A stretch of 37,600 nucleotides of DNA from RGIG9041 sp045593905 (GCA_045593905.1 JAZNXL010000062.1:1-37600); one strand, 5' to 3'; numbered from the stretch's first letter, positions 1 through 8,198 are shown. Program-made: numbers and translations. The notes: generated from the sequence alone by a model not told the origin.

Positions 1-102
1 CAAGTCTACCGAACCAATGACGCCTGATGCATATGACACAACCGAAATGTTTGCAAGTAATATTAGTATGCATAGGAATATGGAAATAAGTCTATTTTTC
101 AT
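1..102 (-). CDS. secreted protein, N-terminal part only (runs off left edge)
   Basis: The reverse strand opens an ATG at 102-100, five bases after a full AAGGAGGG ribosome binding site (115-108). It reads 34 codons to the window edge without a stop. The peptide starts MKNRLISIFLCILILLANIS and continues VVSYASGVIGSVDL. That is a classical signal peptide: a short basic start, a hydrophobic core of about 15 residues, and an AxA-like end (SYA) near residue 25. Cleavage near residue 25-26 is inferred. A promoter (TTGCAA, 17 bases, TATATT) lies upstream at 127-155. The mature protein is outside the window, so no function can be given. It could be a lipoprotein-free secreted or cell-wall protein. 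Confidence 0.8.
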   Translation of the reverse strand, partial: MKNRLISIFLCILILLANISVVSYASGVIGSVDL

Positions 103-126
103 AAATACCCTCCTTCTTTCTTTTTT

Positions 127-155
127 AATATATCATAAACCATATAATATTGCAA
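127..155 (-). promoter_or_regulatory. promoter of the left-edge secreted-protein gene
   Basis: On the reverse strand TTGCAA (155-150) is followed by a 17-base spacer and TATATT (132-127). This is 25 bases upstream of the ATG at 102. It is a sigma-A type match by eye. Confidence 0.6.
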
Positions 156-208
156 TAAAATAACCTGATAACCTCTAAAAACGTATCTAATATTTGTTAT
201 TTTGCCCA

Positions 209-257
209 CGTAACAAATTATAAGGGAGATACAGACTTTCGTTCATATCTCCGTTAC
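209..257. repeat. nested inverted repeat upstream of the left-edge gene
   Basis: GGAGATA (225-231) pairs with TATCTCC (246-252). The outer GTAAC near 210-214 pairs with GTTAC (253-257), giving a hairpin of two stems separated by a bulge. There is no T-run, so it is not a normal terminator. It lies between the secreted-protein promoter and the tRNA-derived direct repeat. Apart from this hairpin I see nothing in 156-259. Confidence 0.4.
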
Positions 258-259
258 CC

Positions 260-420
260 GCGCGCTGAAAGGGATAATGTCGGCTTCGCCACCATTACTG
301 CTTGCCGACCACTCCGCACTGCTCGTGGTGCCCGTCTTCGCACCAACCGCCTATAAAACAGTCCACCGGACTGTTTTATTTTACGGCGGTTGCCCCCTCG
401 GTGTTCGAGTCCCTTTCAAC
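260..420. repeat. hairpin-rich element bounded by copies of the tRNA-Arg 3' end
   Basis: The left end, 260-274, is a 15-base direct copy of 465-479, the 3' acceptor and T-arm end of tRNA-Arg. The right end, 403-418, is a 16-base inverted copy of 471-486 in the same tRNA. Between them are three hairpins: GTCGGC/GCCGAC (279-284 with 304-309), GGTGC/GCACC (327-331 with 340-344), and a nested stem at 345-391. The nested stem has a perfect inner 10-bp stem AAAACAGTCC/GGACTGTTTT with a 3-base loop and an outer AACCGCC/GGCGGTT. I see no coding potential. It resembles a small tRNA-end-targeting or palindromic repeat element; that reading is inference. Confidence 0.55.
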
Positions 421-423
421 AAT

Positions 424-460
424 AAAAAAGGCAGCCAGCCCTAATGGGCTAACTGCCTTT
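424..460 (-). terminator. intrinsic terminator of tRNA-Arg
   Basis: Reading the reverse strand, AAAGGCAG and CTGCCTTTT form the outer stem and AGCCC/GGGCT forms an inner stem. A run of T follows. It begins two bases after the encoded CCA of the tRNA. Confidence 0.8.
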
Positions 461-462
461 AT

Positions 463-539
463 TGGCGCGCTGAAAGGGACTCGAACCCCCGACCTTCTGA
501 TTCGTAGTCAGACACTCTATCCAGCTGAGCTATCAGCGC
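463..539 (-). tRNA. tRNA-Arg (anticodon ACG)
   Basis: This is a 77-nt gene on the reverse strand with a genome-encoded CCA. The acceptor stem is GCGCTGA/TCAGCGC, the D arm contains TAGCTCAGCTGGATAGAG, the anticodon arm is CTGACTACGAATCAG with anticodon ACG, and the T arm contains GGTTCGAGTCC. Arginine identity follows from ACG, whose first base is usually deaminated to inosine to read CGU, CGC and CGA. It has its own promoter (562-590) and terminator (424-460). The 3' end is partly duplicated in the downstream element at 260-420. Confidence 0.96.
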
Positions 540-561
540 ACTTTTGCTAAATGCAAAAACA

Positions 562-590
562 ATAATACCAAACCTGACTTAAAAAGTCAA
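562..590 (-). promoter_or_regulatory. promoter of tRNA-Arg
   Basis: On the reverse strand TTGACT (590-585) is followed by a 17-base spacer and TATTAT (567-562), 23 bases before the tRNA 5' end. The -35 and spacer also form an imperfect hairpin with a plus-strand T-run (about 571-599). It could look like a terminator, but no rightward gene precedes it. Confidence 0.65.
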
Positions 591-607
591 GGTTTTTTTA
601 AAATAAA

Positions 608-1819
608 TTATGCCCTTATAATATCGCCCGCCTGAGTTTCAAACGGTACCGGCATTTTAAACACCATATACGGATGCGGGCAGCTTTCAATAGCGTTACC
701 GCTTTCATCAAACATAGCGGTAACGTCAAACGCCTTGCCTGTTTTACCGGGCGAGATTATCTCGACCTTTTGGCCAACCGAAAGCTTATTCTTTTGAACA
801 AAGGTAGCAATGCCTGTTTTTTTATCGTAGCCGATACAGTCGGCAAGGTAAGCTTTTGACTTTAAATAGCCAACGTCTTTTGTAACTTTGGCATCGCTCA
901 TAGGGTTATCAAAGAAAAAGCCTGTGTCATACTCGCGGTGCGATACGCTCTCGAGTTCATCTAAAAGCGCAGGGTCAAACTTATAGCCCTCGGGGTCTTT
1001 AAGATAGCTGTCAATCGCCATACGGTAGCAGTTGGCGGTGATTGCGGTATAGTACACGCTCTTCATACGCCCCTCAATCTTAAACGAGGTTATACCGCTG
1101 TTTAAAAGTTCGGGGATATGCTCAATCATACAAAGGTCTTTTGAGCCGAACAAAAACGTTCCGTTTTCGTGCTGCTCCATTGTAAGCGGCATTTCGGGGC
1201 GTGTTTCTTCACTTATATTATATATCCATCTGCACGGCTGCGCGCAGGCGCCTCGGTTTGCGTCTCTTTTTGTAAAGTGGTTAGATATTAAACATCTGCC
1301 GCTGTACGAAATACACATTGCGCCGTGAATAAACGCCTCAAGCTCAACGCTCGGGTCAAGTTCAGCGCGTATTTTTTTAATCTCGTCAAACGAAAGCTCG
1401 CGTGACAAAACAATACGCTTTGCGCCAAGGCTTGCATACATTTTAGCGCCTGCTGCCGATACCACCGAGGCTTGTGTTGAAATATGAATTTCTTTGTCGG
1501 GGCTAATCTCTTTAACGGTTGCAAGCACGCCGAGGTCGGCGATTATGTACGCATCAAGGTCAATATCTTTAATATCGTTTAAATACTGTTTTAAAAGCGG
1601 ATACTCATCGGGGTGCGGCATAGTGTTAAGTGTTAAATACACCTTTTTACCGAGCGTATGACAGTAGTCAGCCGCCTCTTTAAGCTCGTCAATGCTAAAA
1701 CAGCCCGCCATTGCGCGCATACCAAACATTTTACCTGCAAGGTAAACCGCATCGGCGCCGTAATGGATAGCCGCTTTCAGCTTTTCAAATGTACCCGCGG
1801 GGGATAAAAGCTCAATCAT
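608..1819 (-). CDS. U32 family peptidase / tRNA 5-hydroxyuridine modification protein (TrhP/YrrO-like)
   Basis: This 403-residue protein opens IELLSPAGTFEKLKAAIHYG, the typical start of collagenase-like U32 proteins. It contains the family signature at residues 161-179 (E-x-F-I-H-G-A-M-C...G-R-C-L-I-S) and further cysteines at 192 and 196 in the ACAQPCRW segment. In well-studied bacteria such proteins (TrhP; YrrO in Bacillus) act in prephenate-dependent hydroxylation of U34 in tRNA, with an Fe-S cluster on these cysteines. Protease activity is doubtful for most members. Here the exact member is not resolved. It is the last gene of a six-gene leftward operon, and its ATG overlaps the TSCPD stop codon by one base (TAATG), implying translational coupling. 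Confidence 0.88.
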   Translation of the reverse strand: MIELLSPAGTFEKLKAAIHYGADAVYLAGKMFGMRAMAGCFSIDELKEAADYCHTLGKKVYLTLNTMPHPDEYPLLKQYLNDIKDIDLDAYIIADLGVLATVKEISPDKEIHISTQASVVSAAGAKMYASLGAKRIVLSRELSFDEIKKIRAELDPSVELEAFIHGAMCISYSGRCLISNHFTKRDANRGACAQPCRWIYNISEETRPEMPLTMEQHENGTFLFGSKDLCMIEHIPELLNSGITSFKIEGRMKSVYYTAITANCYRMAIDSYLKDPEGYKFDPALLDELESVSHREYDTGFFFDNPMSDAKVTKDVGYLKSKAYLADCIGYDKKTGIATFVQKNKLSVGQKVEIISPGKTGKAFDVTAMFDESGNAIESCPHPYMVFKMPVPFETQAGDIIRA

Positions 1820-2079
1820 TAGTTTTCTCCGTTTTCAAGCATCTCTTTAAGTGCTTTTGCAAGCTGGTCGGGGCAGGAGGTTGACTTATAACCGCAGGTA
1901 ATACCCTCGAGCCTGTCAATAGCCTCGTCAGCATCCATACCTGTAACAAGTGCGCAGATACCCTGTGTGTTGCCGTTGCAACCGCCCTCAAAAGCGCACG
2001 ATTTGATAATTCCGTCGTCATCGAGCTCAATTTGTATTGCGCGTGAGCAAACGCCCTGTGTTTTATATGTGTAAATCAT
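1819..2079 (-). CDS. TSCPD domain protein (TIGR03905-type)
   Basis: This is a small protein of 86 residues starting MIYTYKTQGVCSRAIQIELD. It has a CxFEGGCNGN segment and the name-giving STSCPDQLAKAL motif near the C-terminus. The TSCPD domain also occurs at the end of some ribonucleotide reductases and as stand-alone small proteins; the biochemical role of the latter is not established. Five cysteines in two clusters suggest metal binding, which is inference. I chose the ATG at 2079 rather than an upstream GTG at 2088, because AAGGAG sits 8 bases before the ATG but almost touches the GTG. The gene starts 3 bases beyond the hemW stop and overlaps the U32 gene by one base. Confidence 0.85.
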   Translation of the reverse strand: MIYTYKTQGVCSRAIQIELDDDGIIKSCAFEGGCNGNTQGICALVTGMDADEAIDRLEGITCGYKSTSCPDQLAKALKEMLENGEN

Positions 2080-2081
2080 CT

Positions 2082-3149
2082 TTAACACTCCTTTGCCGTT
2101 ATATCTGAAATAATTGTGTTTGATAAATAATAACCCGTGTCAGTCAGCCGTAAAACACCGCCGTCAACCGTTGCAAAACCGCCATTAACAAGCTTTTTTA
2201 TGTAATCGGCGCTGTTTTTTAAAAGCGAGGTGTCAACACCGCGGTCGGTGCGCAGCCCTAACATTATTTTTTCAAAAAGCACACTTTCTATGCTCTCTTT
2301 TGTGTCAAACACAAAGTTTTTGTTGTTTATAAATTTGTTGGTATCGGCATCAAAAGAATACCGCACACCCTTTAAAAGTGAGTGCGCTGACGGACCGATA
2401 CCGAGATAGTCTTCGCCTGTCCAATAAACGCTGTTGTGCTTTGCCTTAAAACCTTTCTTTGCAAAGTTAGATATTTCGTAGTGGCAAAACCCTGCCGATT
2501 TTAATCTGTCACACACGCAAAAATACATTTCGCGTTGCGTATCTTCATTTGGAATATCGTCTAAAAGCTTTAATATGGGTGTTCCGTCTTCGAGTATAAG
2601 GTTGTAGCACGAAATATGCGGTATATCAAGGCTTATAAGTGTATCGAGCGAATATTTAAGGCTGTCGGGCGTTTGATACGGCAACCCGAATATAAGGTCA
2701 CAGCTGATGTTGAAAAAGCCGTGCTCTTTGCACTTTTTAACTGCCGCTTTCGCCGCTTTTGCATCGTGCAGCCTGTTTATAGCTTTTAACTCTTTATCAA
2801 CAAACGACTGAACGCCAAGCGATATGCGGTTAACACCGCCCTTTTTTGCTGCCTGTAAAAACTCGTCACTAAGCGACTCGGGGTTAGCTTCACAAGTTAC
2901 CTCGGCGCCGCTTAAAACATTGTAGTTTTTGTGCACTGCATCAAGTACTGTAAGTAACTGACTTGGTGTAAGTGTGCTGGGTGTTCCGCCGCCGATGTAT
3001 ACGCTGTAAACATCGGCGCCCTTAAAGTGCCGTAGTGCCGATACCACCGCATCAACATATTGCGCCTTTAAACTGTCATTGTGCGAATAAAAGGTGCAGT
3101 AGCTACACTTTTGTTTGCAAAACGGTATGTGTATGTAAAGCGAAATCAT
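2082..3149 (-). CDS. hemW: radical SAM heme chaperone HemW
   Basis: This 355-residue protein begins MISLYIHIPFCKQKCSYCTF. The radical-SAM CxxxCxxC cysteines are at residues 11, 15 and 18, followed by YSH as in HemW rather than the CxC of coproporphyrinogen dehydrogenase HemN. Other family blocks are YIGGGTPSTL, the ISLGVQSF segment and the SCYNLILEDGTP segment. HemW binds and delivers heme to respiratory proteins; older annotations call it oxygen-independent coproporphyrinogen III oxidase-like. Its ATG overlaps the stop of the upstream rhamnosidase (ATGA). The usual neighbour in Firmicutes is lepA (lepA-hemW), but here a glycosidase gene separates the two. Confidence 0.93.
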   Translation of the reverse strand: MISLYIHIPFCKQKCSYCTFYSHNDSLKAQYVDAVVSALRHFKGADVYSVYIGGGTPSTLTPSQLLTVLDAVHKNYNVLSGAEVTCEANPESLSDEFLQAAKKGGVNRISLGVQSFVDKELKAINRLHDAKAAKAAVKKCKEHGFFNISCDLIFGLPYQTPDSLKYSLDTLISLDIPHISCYNLILEDGTPILKLLDDIPNEDTQREMYFCVCDRLKSAGFCHYEISNFAKKGFKAKHNSVYWTGEDYLGIGPSAHSLLKGVRYSFDADTNKFINNKNFVFDTKESIESVLFEKIMLGLRTDRGVDTSLLKNSADYIKKLVNGGFATVDGGVLRLTDTGYYLSNTIISDITAKEC

Positions 3150-5371
3150 ATTTTGTGGCTGTAGGTGTGCACACCGCCGTGGACATGCTCGGTGTTGCCG
3201 CCAACTGTAATGTCGGCAGTTGAGTTTTGGGGTACTGTAAAGGTGTAGTAAACGGTATCGCCCTTAATCTCCCACTCTGATTTAACTGTGCCCTGGCGTG
3301 TGTCAACCGAAGCCTTAACGTAGGTTATGCGTTTGTCGGGGATAGGTGCCAAAATAATGTTTTTGTAACCTGGGTTGTTTTCGTCGGTTTTAATACCTGC
3401 CATAACGCCGTACATCCAGTCGCCGATTGCACCGTATGCGTAGTGGTTGTATGAGTTCATTGACGGACTCCAGATATCGCCGTTTTCGTTAATGCCGTCC
3501 CAGTGCTCCCAAATGGTTGTTGCACCCATTTTAACCGAGTATAACCACGACGGATATTTCTCTTGAAGTGCAAGCGTGTATGCAAGTTCAGCCTGTCCGT
3601 TATTTGTAAGCGCGTGTAAGAGGTAGGGTGTGCCTACAAAGCCTGTTGTAAGTGTGTCGCCGCGCTCGTGGATAAGCTGACACAATAAATCGGTAATTTT
3701 TTGTCTGTCTGCGTCTTTGCACATATTAAAATGGAGTGCCAAAACGCAAGCGGTTTGTGTTTTGCACACAGGCAGACCGTCTTTCATATAGTGCTTTTGG
3801 AACGCATAAATAATACCTTTGTAAAGCTCTTGGTAATAGGTCATATCACGGCCAAGCACTTTACCTGCCTTAATAAGTATGTCTGTAGACATTGCGTAGC
3901 AAACCTGTGCTATGTATTTGTGGTCGGTACCGCCCTTGTTAAGCTCAGAGCCGCCTGATGCTGCAGCGCCTACAACCGATGTATCAACAAGGTCGAGAGA
4001 TAACCAGTCACCATAGTGCCTGAAATCGTCGTTCCACATATATTTGTCACCGCCAAAGCGGTCAAGGTAGTTTACATAGCGTTGCATTGACTCAAACTGA
4101 CGTTCGAGTAATTGCTTGTTGCCGTATGCAAGGTACATTTCCCACGGGCAGACTGTTGCCGCATCCATCCACGCCGCCGACCTGTAATGGTCGGTAAGGT
4201 GGGGAACAGTGGGAATAACTGACGGAACTGAACCGTCACCGCGTTGGTCGAGCATAAGGTCATAAAGCCACTTATCCATAAACTTTTCAATGTCAAAGTT
4301 GTACGCGCCTGTTTTTGCAAACACCTGTGTGTCAGCAGTCCAGCCAAGACGCTCGTCACGTTGCGGACAGTCAGTAGGCACGTCAACGTAGTTGCCGCGC
4401 TGACCTCTTATAATGTTGTCGTAAAGCTTATTAAGCATTTCGCTTGAACACTCAAAATGACCTGTGCGCTTCATATCCGAGTGAACAACAATAAATTTAA
4501 AGTTTTCTTTTTTAATTTCGTAAGGGAATTTGTCAAGACGCACGTATCTTCCGCCCATAAACGAAAAGTGCGGTTTGTATGTCTGTTTGCCGTCTTTTGC
4601 AATGTATGTAACGCATTGCTTTGCAGTACGCAGGTTGTCGGTGTAAAAGTTTCCGTGCTTGTCTAAAATTTCGGCGTGTGTATAGCTAATAACGTCGCCT
4701 GCCTTTGCGTCCTCGAGCGTAAACTCAACGTAGCCTACAAGGTTGTAGCCAAAATCGAGCACAGTTTCGCCTGCGGGTGTGTAAATAATCTCTACTACAG
4801 GGTAGCTTTCGTGTTCGATTATGTCTTCGCCCTGTTGCGCCATAAGTCTTTGCTTTGCACGGTTGGTATCCACCATTGCTTTAACGCCGATTGGCTTGGG
4901 TGTTATACGCGCATCATAGGTCTCGCCGTCGTATATGGTCGCAAAGGTAACGGGGCTTTTGCAAACGTCCCAGCTGTCATCGGTTTTAATTTCGGTAACA
5001 GAACCGTCGTTATGCTCAATTACGAGGTTTGCAATAAAGCGGGTAGAGGTGACCTCTCTGTTTTCGGTAACCCAGCCCATACCGCATAGCCAGCCGTGAT
5101 GAAGACCAACCTGTAAGGTGTTGTCGGCTTTTAACATTGCAGTAACGTCATATTCTTGCACCTGCAGACGTTGATAATAGCTTAAGTAACCGGGTGCAAG
5201 TATAAAATTACCTACACGCTCGCCGTTAATGTGCGCCTCGTACACGCCGTCAGCCGAAATGTAGAGTGTTGCTTTTTTTACGTCTTTTGTTTCAAACTGC
5301 TTTTGAAAGTATGCGGCGCTGCTGTCGAGCTTTTGTTCTTTGTATCTTATAAATTCAGCCTTTTTTATCAT
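3146..5371 (-). CDS. alpha-L-rhamnosidase, GH78, cytoplasmic
   Basis: The protein has 741 residues from the ATG at 5371, which has AGGAG seven bases upstream. A longer in-frame ORF to 5530 lies inside lepA and is rejected. Order of domains: an N-terminal beta domain (Bac_rhamnosid_N-like, YISADGVYEAHINGERVGNF around residues 30-50), a second beta domain with GETVLDFGYNLVGYVEF, the (alpha/alpha)6 catalytic barrel with DVPTDCPQRDERLGWTADTQ (Asp339, Glu340) and TTIWEHWDG (Glu622), and a C-terminal beta domain. These blocks carry the acid/base residues of GH78. The enzyme releases terminal alpha-L-rhamnose from glycosides. There is no signal peptide, so it acts on imported substrate. It sits between lepA and hemW with overlap (ATGA) to hemW, an unusual place for a glycosidase. 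Confidence 0.92.
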   Translation of the reverse strand: MIKKAEFIRYKEQKLDSSAAYFQKQFETKDVKKATLYISADGVYEAHINGERVGNFILAPGYLSYYQRLQVQEYDVTAMLKADNTLQVGLHHGWLCGMGWVTENREVTSTRFIANLVIEHNDGSVTEIKTDDSWDVCKSPVTFATIYDGETYDARITPKPIGVKAMVDTNRAKQRLMAQQGEDIIEHESYPVVEIIYTPAGETVLDFGYNLVGYVEFTLEDAKAGDVISYTHAEILDKHGNFYTDNLRTAKQCVTYIAKDGKQTYKPHFSFMGGRYVRLDKFPYEIKKENFKFIVVHSDMKRTGHFECSSEMLNKLYDNIIRGQRGNYVDVPTDCPQRDERLGWTADTQVFAKTGAYNFDIEKFMDKWLYDLMLDQRGDGSVPSVIPTVPHLTDHYRSAAWMDAATVCPWEMYLAYGNKQLLERQFESMQRYVNYLDRFGGDKYMWNDDFRHYGDWLSLDLVDTSVVGAAASGGSELNKGGTDHKYIAQVCYAMSTDILIKAGKVLGRDMTYYQELYKGIIYAFQKHYMKDGLPVCKTQTACVLALHFNMCKDADRQKITDLLCQLIHERGDTLTTGFVGTPYLLHALTNNGQAELAYTLALQEKYPSWLYSVKMGATTIWEHWDGINENGDIWSPSMNSYNHYAYGAIGDWMYGVMAGIKTDENNPGYKNIILAPIPDKRITYVKASVDTRQGTVKSEWEIKGDTVYYTFTVPQNSTADITVGGNTEHVHGGVHTYSHKI

Positions 5372-5381
5372 AATTTTTCTC

Positions 5382-7190
5382 CTAATTGTCGCTATCGAGC
5401 TTAAGCACGGCCATAAACGCCTCTTGCGGTACCTCAACCGAGCCGAGAGAACGCATACGCTTTTTGCCCTCTTTTTGTTTTTCGAGAAGTTTCTTTTTAC
5501 GTGTGATGTCACCGCCGTAGCACTTGGCAAGAACGTCTTTTCTGAGTGCCTTTACAGTTTCGCGGGCAATAATCTTTCCGCCTACTGCCGCCTGTATCGG
5601 TATTTCAAAAAGCTGCCTTGGAATATGCTCTTTCAACTTTTCGGCCATTTTACGCGCTCTGGGGTATGCCTTGTCGGTATGCACTATAAACGAAAGCGCA
5701 TCAACAACGTCGCCCGAAAGCATAATATCGAGCTTTACAAGCTTTGACTCTTTGTAGTCCGAAAGCTCGTAGTCAAGAGATGCATAACCGCGTGTACGCG
5801 ATTTTAACGTATCAAAAAAGTCGTAAACAATTTCACCGAGAGGCAGCTCGTAGTGAATGTTTACACGGCTTGTATCAAGGTATGTCATATTTTTAAATAT
5901 GCCGCGCCTGTCTTGGCAAAGCTCCATAATATTACCGACAAACTCCTCGGGTGCGATTATATCCGCCTTTACGTACGGCTCAAAGGTGCGCGCAATCTGA
6001 GCGGGGTCGGGGTAGTTGGTCGGGTTTGAAATATACACGCTCTCACCGTCGGTTTTTTCAACACGGTACGAAACTGAGGGAGCGGTAGTAATAATGTCGA
6101 GCATAAACTCGCGTTCAATACGTTCCTGAATAATTTCCATATGCAAAAGCCCTAAAAATCCGCATCTGAAGCCAAAGCCGAGAGCGGCTGATGTTTCAGG
6201 CTCGAACATAAACGATGCGTCGTTAAGCTTTAGCTTTGCAAGTGCGTCTTTTAAGTCGTCGTACTTTGCGCCGTCGGCAGGGTAAACACCCGAAAACACC
6301 ATCGGCGTGCACTCTTTGTAGCCTGCAAGCGCCTCGGAGCAGGGGTTTTCAACGTGGGTTACGGTATCGCCCACGCGAGTGTTTTCAACGTTTTTGATTG
6401 ATGCGGTAAAGTAACCGACATCGCCCGATGAGAGCGATTTTGTCTGTTCAAGACCGAGCGGGCGCATAAAACCGCACTCAACCACTTCGAACTCGGCGCC
6501 TGTTGCCATCATTTTAATTTTGTCGCCCGTCTTCAATGTACCGTTTACCATACGCACGTAAACGATAACACCGCGGTAGCTGTCGTAGTAGCTGTCGAAT
6601 ATAAGCGCTTGCAACGGCGCGTTGTCGTCACCCTCGGGGGCGGGGATAGTGTTTACAACCGCCTCGAGTACCGACTGCATATTAATGTTCATTTTTGCCG
6701 ATACCTGCGGCGCATCCTCGGCGGGTATGCCTATAATATCTTCAATTTCGTGTATGCATCTTTCGGGGTCTGCTGAAGGCAGGTCGATTTTGTTAATGAC
6801 CGGTACAAGCTCAAGGTTGTTATCAATTGCAATGTATGTGTTTGCAAGTGTTTGTGCTTCTATGCCTTGCGATGCATCAACAATAAGCACCGCGCCCTCG
6901 CACGCCGCAAGTGCGCGCGATACCTCGTAGTTAAAGTCAACGTGACCTGGGGTGTCGATAAGGTTGATTGTATAAACCTTGCCGTCGTTTGCCTTGTAGT
7001 CAAGGTGAACGGCACGTGCTTTTATGGTAATACCGCGTTCGCGCTCGAGGTCCATATTATCAAGTAGCTGGTCCTCCATCTCGCGCTGTGTTACCGCGTT
7101 GCATATTTCGAGCAGCCTGTCGGCAACAGTCGACTTGCCGTGGTCAATATGCGCTATTATAGAAAAGTTGCGAATGTTGTCTTTTTTCAT
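5382..7190 (-). CDS. lepA: elongation factor 4 (LepA), ribosomal back-translocase GTPase
   Basis: The full-length protein has 602 residues. Its start, MKKDNIRNFSIIAHIDHGKS, contains the G1 loop AHIDHGKST (13-21). Then come RERGITIKA (switch I), DTPGHVDF (G3), NKIDLP (G4) and the SAK-type G5 segment. The LepA-specific C-terminal domain contains VGGKIIARETVKALRKDVLAKCYGGD, and the tail is rich in lysine (RKKKLLEKQKEGKKRM). LepA binds stalled or misassembled ribosomes and helps translation under ionic stress. Its start codon overlaps the stop of the upstream membrane-protein gene by one base (TAATG). The rhamnosidase start follows 10 bases after its stop. Confidence 0.98.
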   Translation of the reverse strand: MKKDNIRNFSIIAHIDHGKSTVADRLLEICNAVTQREMEDQLLDNMDLERERGITIKARAVHLDYKANDGKVYTINLIDTPGHVDFNYEVSRALAACEGAVLIVDASQGIEAQTLANTYIAIDNNLELVPVINKIDLPSADPERCIHEIEDIIGIPAEDAPQVSAKMNINMQSVLEAVVNTIPAPEGDDNAPLQALIFDSYYDSYRGVIVYVRMVNGTLKTGDKIKMMATGAEFEVVECGFMRPLGLEQTKSLSSGDVGYFTASIKNVENTRVGDTVTHVENPCSEALAGYKECTPMVFSGVYPADGAKYDDLKDALAKLKLNDASFMFEPETSAALGFGFRCGFLGLLHMEIIQERIEREFMLDIITTAPSVSYRVEKTDGESVYISNPTNYPDPAQIARTFEPYVKADIIAPEEFVGNIMELCQDRRGIFKNMTYLDTSRVNIHYELPLGEIVYDFFDTLKSRTRGYASLDYELSDYKESKLVKLDIMLSGDVVDALSFIVHTDKAYPRARKMAEKLKEHIPRQLFEIPIQAAVGGKIIARETVKALRKDVLAKCYGGDITRKKKLLEKQKEGKKRMRSLGSVEVPQEAFMAVLKLDSDN

Positions 7191-8056
7191 TAGTTGTCCT
7201 CGTCCTCGTCGGGAATTTCGTTTATAAACTTGTCAAGCTCGGCTGCTAATTTGTTGCCGTTTTCTGCTTCTTTTTGCTGGGTGTTGGGCTTTGCTTTGTG
7301 CAAAATGATTATTGCAATTATTACAAGCGCTGTGTGTAAAACGCTTTCGACAATGTCGTATGTTGTGGGGTTAATAAACGGTAAACGCACAACTGTTATG
7401 GGGCTTGCACAAACTGCGTATAATACCGCAGTCGATACAAGGCGCTTGTTTGATACGGTAACGCTTGATGTGATAAGGCAGAACGAAACCATAAACAAGC
7501 AAAGCGCACAAAGTGCAACCATATACAGCTTTGACTCGCTTTTGTGCGAACGCTCGAACGATGCAAAAAACTCGCTGATGCTCAGCAGCATAAAGTAAAT
7601 GGGAAGTATTACGCCAAACCCATGCGACTCTGAAAAGAACCCGCCCGACAGCGCGCCGATGCCGTAAAGGGCAATGCCTATTGCCGCCAAAATACCAACA
7701 CCGCAAAGCGCGTAGTTAAGTACAGTCGGTACACTGTGCGGTGACGAGCCAAGGCGAAGACCCGACATGGTCATAATGCAAAGCGCGGCAATAATGCAAA
7801 GATAGCCCATACCCTTGCCGCTGAAAATATCAAAAAACTTTGCCTCGTTGTTGTTGCCTGTAGCAAGCGATATGAGTGCAAAAACCGCCGCCAGCGCAAT
7901 CACGCCGTAAACCGAGTACGAAATAATTTTTTGTTGCAAGGTGGCTGTAACAAAATAGCCGTCAGCATCAATAACAGTAAGGTACTGAACAAGCCTTAAA
8001 AGTGCGCACACCGGTGCTGCAATAAGCGAAAATATATAACAATGTTTGTTTTTCAA
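7190..8056 (-). CDS. hypothetical multi-pass membrane protein heading the lepA operon
   Basis: This 288-residue protein has about eight hydrophobic segments, around residues 8-27, 45-62, 82-102, 112-133, 146-163, 178-196, 206-222 and 236-252. It ends in a charged, acidic tail (KPNTQQKEAENG... to DEDEDN). I recognise no family. Translation starts at TTG (8056-8054) with GGGAG eight bases upstream; no ATG lies at a comparable position. It is the first gene of the leftward operon and its stop overlaps the lepA start (TAATG), so it is likely cotranslated with LepA. A role in the membrane is clear; anything beyond that would be a guess. Confidence 0.75.
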   Translation of the reverse strand: MKNKHCYIFSLIAAPVCALLRLVQYLTVIDADGYFVTATLQQKIISYSVYGVIALAAVFALISLATGNNNEAKFFDIFSGKGMGYLCIIAALCIMTMSGLRLGSSPHSVPTVLNYALCGVGILAAIGIALYGIGALSGGFFSESHGFGVILPIYFMLLSISEFFASFERSHKSESKLYMVALCALCLFMVSFCLITSSVTVSNKRLVSTAVLYAVCASPITVVRLPFINPTTYDIVESVLHTALVIIAIIILHKAKPNTQQKEAENGNKLAAELDKFINEIPDEDEDN

Positions 8057-8091
8057 TTGTAATACTCCCTTTAAAACAATATATTTAAAAC

Positions 8092-8120
8092 ATTATACTA
8101 TATAATTTTAAAAAAATAAA
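8092..8120 (-). promoter_or_regulatory. candidate promoter of the membrane protein-lepA-hemW operon
   Basis: A reverse-strand TATAAT (8097-8092) lies 36 bases before the TTG start. The hexamer 17 bases upstream is only TTTATT, so the -35 is weak. The region is very AT-rich, so this placement is tentative. Confidence 0.35.
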
Positions 8121-8136
8121 TAGCTTTTTGCCCGTG

Positions 8137-8165
8137 TTGACAAAAAGTTTTAGCGAATATATAAT
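8137..8165 (+). promoter_or_regulatory. promoter of prfB
   Basis: TTGACA (8137-8142), a 17-base spacer and TATAAT (8160-8165): a full consensus sigma-A promoter, 33 bases before the prfB ATG. Confidence 0.85.
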
Positions 8166-8198
8166 TATATAATATTGAAAAAAGTATTAGGAGTTTAT

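Noticed and set aside
302..550. 82-codon open frame across the structured element and tRNA-Arg
   Set aside because: It reads through the antisense strand of a tRNA and a terminator; its GTRTPDLLIRSQ end is the well-known false peptide from tRNA sequence.
571..599. Plus-strand terminator near 571-599
   Set aside because: A stem followed by T is present, but no rightward gene precedes it and the same bases form the -35 and spacer of the tRNA-Arg promoter.
5372..5530. 53-codon N-terminal extension of the rhamnosidase
   Set aside because: It lies inside lepA in another frame; the ATG at 5371 has a proper AGGAG site and begins the conserved domain.
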